Positions 57,708-64,000 of a DNA stretch of 64,000 nucleotides are shown here, in pieces. This DNA comes from Mesorhabditis belari (taxonomy: Eukaryota; Nematoda; Chromadorea; Rhabditida; Rhabditidae). The position numbers were made by a program, and so were the translations under genes. The notes beneath the pieces were generated by a model. It was not told where the DNA came from, searched no databases, and saw only the letters and a list, made by a program, of their open reading frames with translations. The stretch lies in contig CAUEEP010000883.1 of assembly GCA_958450365.1 (NCBI GenBank), forward strand, positions 45,001-109,000. Direction: 5' to 3'. Position 1 is the stretch's first letter; each line of letters starts with the position of its first letter.

Positions 57708-59049
57708 ATGGAGCTACTCTTAAACAAAATAGTGAACGAGCCCAGAGCCTACTTTTGCTATCAAGAAGAGGCTGAAGGCGAAACGCCGCCAATTTCCGAC
57801 GATGAGAAGAAGAGGATTGTCGACGAACTCTTTCAACAAAACAAAACACTGTTCCTTCAGCGATACAATTCGTAAGTTTGAGATTTGTTTCGTGGACGTT
57901 ATGAAAAAAGCAAACAAGGAAGGCTCTTGTTAAATGGTGCTTTAGATTTTATGACTTGTTTATCTTTAGGTTTATGAACGTCGACGACTGCTCGCTATTC
58001 GACAAGGAGGACGATTTTATTGTGAAGCACTTCTTGGCACAGATCAGAAGAAGAGAAGCAACGCCTTCGACCAGTTCGATTAAACAAGGTTGAGGTACAC
58101 TTTTTTGCTGAATTAATGTTCTTTAGAATTTGTAAAGGATACACCGAACAAAGGTCAGATCAGAAATCGACGTTTTGCTGCTCTCCAGAAAATGAAAAAG
58201 GAAGGACGGTTAGTGATTTTGCAATGATGACTCTGACCAACTTGTTTAGGTATTTTTCCAATGAGAAAATGCGTGAACGCGAGCCATTGTTATTTGACAA
58301 AATGATTGGACGGTATCTCGATGAGAAAGGTATAAAAGCGAGCACGTGTTGATTAAAAAAACGTTTTAGAACAGCTAAATCTTCGGCCAACGGTGAGCAG
58401 AGCAGGTGGATGGTCAAGAATTGTCGAACAATTTGAGGAAAGTATGGAGGTTGCGGATAGAAGAAACGAACATAGCACGATTTGGGATCATGGAGATGAT
58501 CACACGAGGCATGTGAGTTTATTTCTTTAAGTTAGAGCGTTATGGTGAATATGATTGTTTATAGGATGAGCATCAGTCTCGGTTCTTCTCTCACGTCGCA
58601 AACAAGCTAGATGATGAATTTGTTCCAGAAGAAGATGAGATGGAAGATCAACCACAAGTAGCTTTTAGTATTCGACTTGAAGAAATTTAATTTTAAGGAG
58701 GAAAATGATGGACCGCTTCGAGAAATCAAGGAAGAAGTCAACAGAATACATGACGACATGATGCTGGAAGTAAAAAATTACTTTGCGATTTCAATATATA
58801 TGTTCTAGTTTGATGAAGACGAAGACACTAATCCAGAAGTGTTGCAAGAAGAATTCATCGCTTATATGGAGGATCGCTTTATGGCAGGAAAAGATGAGAA
58901 GTAAGGTTGATTGCAAATTATTGTAGTTTTATTTGTTTAGTTTTTTTGACTACACAATTGTCGACAATAACGCGACAATTGACGATAAAGATGTGATAAG
59001 AGAGCAGGATTTACAAGATCGATGGTTCGACCAGGAAGAGGCAGATTGA
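57708..59049 (+). CDS. CCDC97: CCDC97 family protein
   Basis: 317 aa in nine exons: 57708-57871, 57970-58088, 58127-58208, 58250-58329, 58370-58512, 58565-58657, 58698-58769, 58809-58900, 58941-59049; total 954 nt, all GT-AG and in phase, introns 36-98 nt. Family hallmarks: NRRFAALQKMKKEGRYFSNE followed by MREREPLLFDKMIGRYL, a central acidic/charged region, and the C-terminal FDYTIVDNN...DLQDRWFDQEEAD block (the DFDYSTVD...YFDEEE signature of CCDC97). The vertebrate protein is associated with the SF3b part of the spliceosome, so a nuclear RNA-processing role is likely by homology. The last codons are acidic. The GYF-domain gene follows 209 bp downstream on the same strand. Confidence 0.9.
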
Positions 59050-59242
59050 ATAATTTGTTGTTATATTTTGTCGTTTTTTGTACATAAAGATTTAAACTAA
59101 AATGTTTATTATTTGAATATCAAAGGAGTTTGTTGCCCTCTGATTTCTTTGTGAACATGCATTTGATTAGACTGCTGATAAGAAGACTTTAGTGTTGACT
59201 CATCTGAGCATTTTGCCTTTATTCGTTTAGACACTTAAATCT

Positions 59243-59258
59243 CTTTTTTTCAGCTAGA
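59243..59258 (+). promoter_or_regulatory. Trans-splice-type acceptor before the GYF gene
   Basis: CTTTTTTTCAG ends five bases before the start codon at 59259, and no upstream exon of this gene is seen in the 209 bp after the CCDC97 stop. This is the arrangement of a downstream gene in a nematode operon receiving a spliced leader. Confidence 0.5.
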
Positions 59259-60418
59259 ATGCAAGCCATGGACATGTCGAAGCAGCCCGAAGTGAAGTGG
59301 TTTTACCTCGGACCCGATGATAATCCTTATGGTAGGAGGCTGATGATTAACTTTCTATTCAAAACAACTTTCAGGTAGCTTCAGCTCGAAGGATATGATG
59401 CAATGGGTTAATTCCGGCTACTTCGGCGATAACGTCCCAGTGCGAACGGAGAATGACCAGCATTTTTACCCTATTGGTGAATGGGTCCGTCTTTGCGGTG
59501 GAAAGGTTTGCTTTAATCCGCTTTTGGAAACTTTATTCTCTTTAATAGTTTAAAAGTTCAGCAAACAAGGATGTGGTACAATAACATATAGAGCGCTAAA
59601 ACAGGGGTTGAAAATTCACATGATTTTTAAATTTCGGATATAGATCTATTATTCATTGTTTAGTTGCCATTCGGATTGCCTATTCACTCGTGGGATGCGG
59701 TGGCTTCTCAATTTACTCGACACCCGATTTCAATGCCCCCACCTCCAATGCATCCCGTCTTGCTTCCACCCGGACTCCCACCACCAAATATGACCGGCAT
59801 GCATCCACAAGTAACGCCTATCTAAACTGATTACGGTAACCACTACTTTTTAGCGATATCCGGCATACATGCCGATGCCACCAAATGGAATGCACTCGCC
59901 TGCCGCAATTATGCAACCAATGGGAATGGGTCCACACGGAATGACTATGCAGCAACACATGGTTGCTCCGCTCATCTCGCAGCCTCCATCGGAGCCAAGA
60001 GACGGTCATCACTCGACAAATAGCCAGACACCCGATTCGGAAGGAGAAGTGGTTAGTTTTATATTCGTGAATAAAACACTTTGTTTTGATAGATGTTTTT
60101 GTTATATAAGATCATTTTAGTTTGTTGACGGTCAGAAGCAAAACGTTCTTCTCGAGACGCAAATCCTTATGACTGAGAAGGTAGTATCGGGATGTTTATA
60201 AATAAATTTGCAGTTTTACAGGTCTCTGTTGGAACTGAAACGATGAAACCCCAAATGTGCGATGCTTCTACGTCAACCCTACCTTTAATGGTGAGATTTT
60301 ATTAAAAATAAACCAAAAAGTAAAAAGGCTATAACTTATCTTCTTGGTTTAGCTCAACGCTAAGGATGTTGCCCGTCTTCTTTCTGAGCTCTTCGGGCAA
60401 ACTGTGCATATCACATAA
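59259..60418 (+). CDS. GYF-domain protein (GIGYF/PERQ-like, short)
   Basis: 247 aa in seven exons: 59259-59331, 59375-59505, 59664-59810, 59854-60051, 60121-60180, 60222-60290, 60353-60418; total 744 nt, all in phase. Residues about 13-65 form a GYF domain (KWFYLGPDDNPYGSFSSKDM, then MQWVNSGYFGDNVPVR), which binds proline-rich peptides. A Pro/Met-rich low-complexity middle follows (PPPPMHPVLLPPGLPPP, many MGP/MHP), then a Ser/Thr-Glu stretch and a C-terminal helix (LNAKDVARLLSELFG). It is much shorter than GIGYF proteins and lacks their long coiled C-terminus, so only the domain assignment is firm. ATG 59259 was chosen for its position after the acceptor; Met4 is an alternative. Confidence 0.9.
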
Positions 60419-60848
60419 TTGGAGACTCCCCGCTAGTCGCCCATAAATACCGGTCTATTAAATGTTTGAACATTTCTTTTTCATATTGTTTTTCTTTCGT
60501 GTGAGTGTCTATCCAATTATTAGTCGTCATTTTCTATAGTACATTTGCCCTCAGTCAAAATGTCGTGATTTTTGTCAATTATTCAATCTCTCAATGTCTA
60601 TCCGCTAACGAACTTTTCTGAGGGTTTCAAATTGTTCACTTTGATTTCTTTTCTCCCCCTAAATACTGTAGGTGCCCGGAACCCTCTGCGTGTTCTATAT
60701 CCTAAATTTGCCTTCTGTTTGTTTGGTTCCTGTTTCTAAAAATTTATAATGTTGTTGATTGAATTTGGATGTTTATTTTCTGGGGTTAAATGACTACATT
60801 TTTTACGGCTCTTGTTGAAATGTTAGATCTGCAATAACGATCCCCAAT

Positions 60849-60910
60849 GTGGTGGCAGAATATTTTGGCTTCTATTTTTCAAGTCAAAAAGCAAGCTATT
60901 CTGCCACACC
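60849..60910 (+). ncRNA. miRNA-sized hairpin (candidate)
   Basis: A 62-nt inverted repeat: GTGGCAGAATA pairs with TATTCTGCCAC, extended inward by TTTTGGCTT against AAGCAAGC with a bulge, around a loop of about 18 nt. The size fits a pre-miRNA. No known mature sequence is recognised. It may equally be a 3' UTR structure. Confidence 0.35.
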
Positions 60911-60971
60911 CTCATCTGTTGCATTCTGATTTTATAGGATATCTAATCTCTTACATTTTCAATATGACGTG

Positions 60972-61095
60972 GGATTCTATTTGAGGTACATGTTCAAGCT
61001 AACTGTTTAGACGGAAGTCACCTTTCATTTTAAATGCAAAAGATAGATTCAGCTGGAGTTAGCATGTAAAAAACAGGTACCTCAAATCGAAGTCC
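60972..61095 (+). ncRNA. Hairpin with let-7-type seed on the 5' arm (candidate)
   Basis: GGA-TTC-ATTTGAGGTAC on the 5' arm pairs with GTACCTCAAAT-GAA-TCC on the 3' arm, followed by TGTT/AACA and GCTAACT/AGTTAGC, about 28 pairs with small internal loops; the terminal loop is long (about 51 nt). The 5' arm contains TGAGGTACATGTTCAAGCTA; its first seven bases, UGAGGUA, equal the let-7 start, with C instead of G at position 8. It is a candidate miRNA gene, unproven. Confidence 0.35.
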
Positions 61096-61449
61096 ATCGA
61101 CTATTTGAACCAAAAGTTCTAGCGATCACAAGTTGTTTCAAGACGTGTCCACACGAGTTCTTTTTCTTCACCTTTTTGCTCCTTTCTCCAGTCCACATCA
61201 TTTTGATAAGTCTTACATACTTTAATGCGCCAATTGTTTAATACGCGTTCTTTTTTTATTTTGTTTAGACTTTTGCTTTCCCCAGATCAGTAAAAATTTT
61301 GTAATTGATATCGATTTATTTTTGGTAGTGAGGTACACGCATAAATACGGGCAACAAGTTAACAATACAATTAGCACCAAATGGCAAATGGAAAGTTTAT
61401 GGGAAAAAGTGAACTAGAGACATATTTTAAGCACTAGGTTTTTAGATCT

Positions 61450-63450
61450 TCATTTGCTCTTTGGCCTTTCATCATTGTCGTCTTCGATTTCGGTCGGGTC
61501 CTCATCGGTGATGTTTTTGGAGTCTCGTCTAAATTTTTTTATGTTCAAAGGTTTGAGCTGATATGACGGGTAGTTTTCAAAACTAACTTCTTATCGATGG
61601 CTCTAACGAATGCGCCGAGTCGCATGCGTTGTCCCTTCTTCTCGTCCTCGATCAGCCGAGCCTGGAAAATGTTTTTGGACAGTTTTAGTGTTTTGTTATT
61701 GATACTACAAATCTGTATTAATATCAATGCTCTTGACATTCGTGATACGAAGATAGTAAGATTGAAAAAGCCTCAAGTTAGTCATCTAACTTTTCAAAAC
61801 ATAAATCATTTCAATGATTCATTCCTTTTTCTCACCTCTTCATCGAGCACTTCTGGGCGAATTAGCTGCATCTCGGTCTCGCTCAAACGGAAAGCCGCCA
61901 AATGAGATTTCGGTATCACATCCTGGAATTGTACTTGCCATTAAAAGCCTTTAAACTCAGAAATCTGTATTCATCGATTAATTTCCGTTGAATCAAAAAC
62001 AAAGCTGGTTCAATTAAATTTCGAAAAGCTGAGTTGACTGCTTTGAAAGAAGCCAATTTATTTAAGGGAAATCCCTTTGTTTATTCGACTCACCTGAATC
62101 TTGAAGGAGGCTCGAGTGTGTGGGATGATCGGATGCATATCCTTCTGGCCGATGTTCGGCAATTGATCGGCCAACTCGGTGGCCATCATATGCGCAATGC
62201 ACGTGTTACGGTCTAACACGTAGTTCAACTCTGAAAACATCAATCGATTGTACAAAGGGTTGATGAATTGCGACTTCAACTCTGATTTTTCTTGTTTGTT
62301 AAAGAAAATGTTTCAAGGTGAATTCCTTGCAGAAAATAGAGAAACCTCTTTTCTTACATACCTAGAGGTTGCTGAGTTAGTTTAGTTTTAAAAAAAATCA
62401 AGTTTGTTTCATGGTTTCAAGTTTCTCAAACTCACCAAAGTCATCGTCATCCTCGCCGAATGGGTTCATCAAATATTGCCCGACTTTCAACCATCCCAGA
62501 TAAAAAAGCATCTAGATTTTAAGAGGATAAATTTCAGGGCTAGTTTTTTTTCTCATTTACCTGAAAAGTGGTGAAGATTGGGAACAAAATGGTCACTTCT
62601 TTCTCCATACTTTTTTGATCCAATTTCGGTTGTCTTCCAAGAAGACAAATGAAGAAATAGCCGTAAGTGGCGATGGCGACCACCTGGGAAATTCATTTTA
62701 GAGTAAGAATTGGAATTTCCATTTTCCTAAACGTTTCCATGTCCAGCTTTATTCTGGTTTTTTAAAGGATTTCGACTCTGCAAGATCCGCTGCAAGATCT
62801 GCAAGATCCGCTGCAAGACTTTGCAGCGATTTCGAATTGCTATTGCAAACTTTAAAAGTTTTCAATAACAATTCTGCGATCAATGCTTTTAAGATAAACT
62901 TATTTTTCTCAAGAATTTTTTATCTTTTAGTCGGAGAAACCTGAGTGTAGACGAGTGGGATTTTCACCCAATCGTAGACGAACAACATTGCGAAACCGTC
63001 ACGATACGAGTAGAGCTAAACGGGAAACATTTTCGATGTCAGTTTTGGATGCTTCTATTTTCTATTTTACTTCCTAAGCCAAAGCAAGTCCCAAGCTAGA
63101 CGGCTCTCAGGGCTTATTTTGAGAGTTAGCGTTGCATAGATTGATTCTTGAAAAACGAGAGAACATTCTGACTATCAGATGCTCTACTTGTCTTGTCTGG
63201 CTGTCTGTCTGGCTGTCTGTCTGGCTGTCTGGCTGTCAGTCTGGCTGTCTGTCTGGCTGGCTGTCTGGCTGGCTGTCTGTCTGTCTGGGTGTCTGGCTAC
63301 TTGTCTGGCTGACTGACAACTGTTTGCTTTTTTTTCTTTTTCTTTCGATCTAATACCTGTTTCAAAAGCATATCCATTTGAATGGTGTCGATTCGCTTCT
63401 CTTTGTGGCATTTCTTGATGAGATTCAAGATCCAGACGATTGGCACAAAC
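61450..63450 (-). CDS. Bestrophin family anion channel, 3' part (partial)
   Basis: Homologue of bestrophins, calcium-activated chloride channels of the plasma membrane. Eight exons are visible: 63357-63450, 62941-63015, 62561-62683, 62436-62511, 62094-62230, 61836-61922, 61588-61661, 61450-61528, all GT-AG and in phase, encoding the C-terminal 247 aa. Recognisable blocks: [40 protein letters not shown] then [11 protein letters not shown]. The run of acidic residues in GEDDDDF is the calcium-clasp motif of the family. The tail after the core is short and ends in an acidic/charged segment ([20 protein letters not shown]). The N-terminal exons, including the first membrane helices and pore neck, must lie beyond the right edge. 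Convergent with the GYF gene. Confidence 0.93.
63188..63300. repeat. CTGT/CTGG microsatellite in a bestrophin intron
   Basis: An irregular run of GTCTGGCTGTCT units between two coding exons of the bestrophin gene. Open frames on both strands here are repeat artefacts. Confidence 0.9.
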
Positions 63451-64000
63451 CTGAATAGGTAGATTTTTGATTTACTTGGCTTTGGTTTTTGTTTTAAAGA
63501 TCTAACTATCAGCTAAACTTTTCGGGAAATACAAACTAAGCAATAGAAACTAAGCAATAGAAAATAAGCAATACAAATTAAGCAATACAACCTCAGCAAT
63601 ACAAACTAAACAATACAAACTAAACAATACAAACTTTACAAACCACATTGTGATAAAATAACTTCCAATGTTCCAGTTTTATTAGAAACTTGGTTTTCGA
63701 TACACAGAAATTATTATAGAAACGAAAAATCATAGCTAAAAAAGTCAAGTTTCAAATTGGTGAATAAGTAAAGCTTAAACTTATTGGCATTCTATAGGAT
63801 GACCGCGAATTATAGCGACTGACTTCTGAGAGTCTAGCTCAGCGAGAACTCAACGAATTTGTTTAAAATTTTTGGAGGTGATTTTTGAGTATGTCTCCTG
63901 TAGCCAAGCCAATTTTCTAACTGATTTGTGCTTCTAGAATCTTTATATGACTGTGCAAAGTTGAGAGTTTCGATACACCTGGCGAAAAACCCAATTTAAG
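63451..64000. other. Bestrophin upstream intron, right edge
   Basis: Presumed intron of the bestrophin gene. About 63531-63640 is a tandem array of AAACTAAGCAATAC/AAACTAAACAATAC units. No exon is recognised up to the window end. Confidence 0.5.

Larger units (their letters stand above)
60419..61449. other. Region between convergent GYF and bestrophin genes
   Basis: Contains the 3' UTR of the GYF gene, two hairpins (60849-60910, 60972-61095) and the 3' UTR of the bestrophin gene (CATAAATAC, TTTTATTTTG near 61250-61350). No open reading frame is supported. Confidence 0.5.

Noticed and set aside
63132..63411. Frames rich in WLSVWLSGC or QTASQTD repeats
   Set aside because: Translations of the CTGT/CTGG microsatellite in a bestrophin intron.

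Overview
Eukaryotic nuclear DNA, most consistent with a nematode. The sequence is AT-rich. The housekeeping genes carry many tiny introns (about 40-60 nt) ending in TTTCAG/TTTAG, several start codons sit 5-10 nt downstream of a splice acceptor as expected for spliced-leader trans-splicing, and Tc1/mariner-type elements are abundant. The species cannot be named from the sequence.

Layout. (1) 1-8290 is repeat-rich flank: three foldback structures, two short MITEs and a deleted mariner. (2) 8291-24449 (+) is a 15-exon Delta/Serrate/LAG-2-type Notch ligand of about 536 residues (signal peptide, MNNL, DSL, five EGF repeats, one membrane segment). Its large introns are full of foldbacks, MITEs, tRNA-like pieces and tandem repeats. 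(3) 24.9-49.5 kb is a young segmental-duplication array in three units: A (+), B (-, mirror image of A around about 33.3 kb) and C (+). Each unit carries one copy of an unrecognised secreted-protein gene (28343-31693, 34927-38250, 41634-44972), and in each copy the same intron holds a Merlin-type transposon. Different units also carry a broken maT (DD37D) element and an apparently intact Tc1-like (DD34E) element with two mini-introns, inserted at paralogous copies of the same TA. (4) 50.4-53.3 kb holds two weak gene fragments on the minus strand, a MITE and a tetranucleotide microsatellite. (5) 53.6-64 kb is an ordinary gene-dense block: SDA1 (-, 23 exons, one single-base frame break), CCDC97 (+, 9 exons), a GYF-domain protein (+, 7 exons, 209 bp behind CCDC97 and preceded by a trans-splice-like acceptor), two miRNA-like hairpins (one with a let-7-type seed), and the 3' part of a bestrophin gene (-) running off the right edge.

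How the genes relate. SDA1 and CCDC97 are divergently transcribed from a 596-bp gap. CCDC97 and the GYF gene may form a two-gene operon. The GYF and bestrophin genes converge. The most unusual part is the triplicated secreted gene family with its transposon-marked duplication history. All functional calls come from reading the translated exons; no database search was possible.
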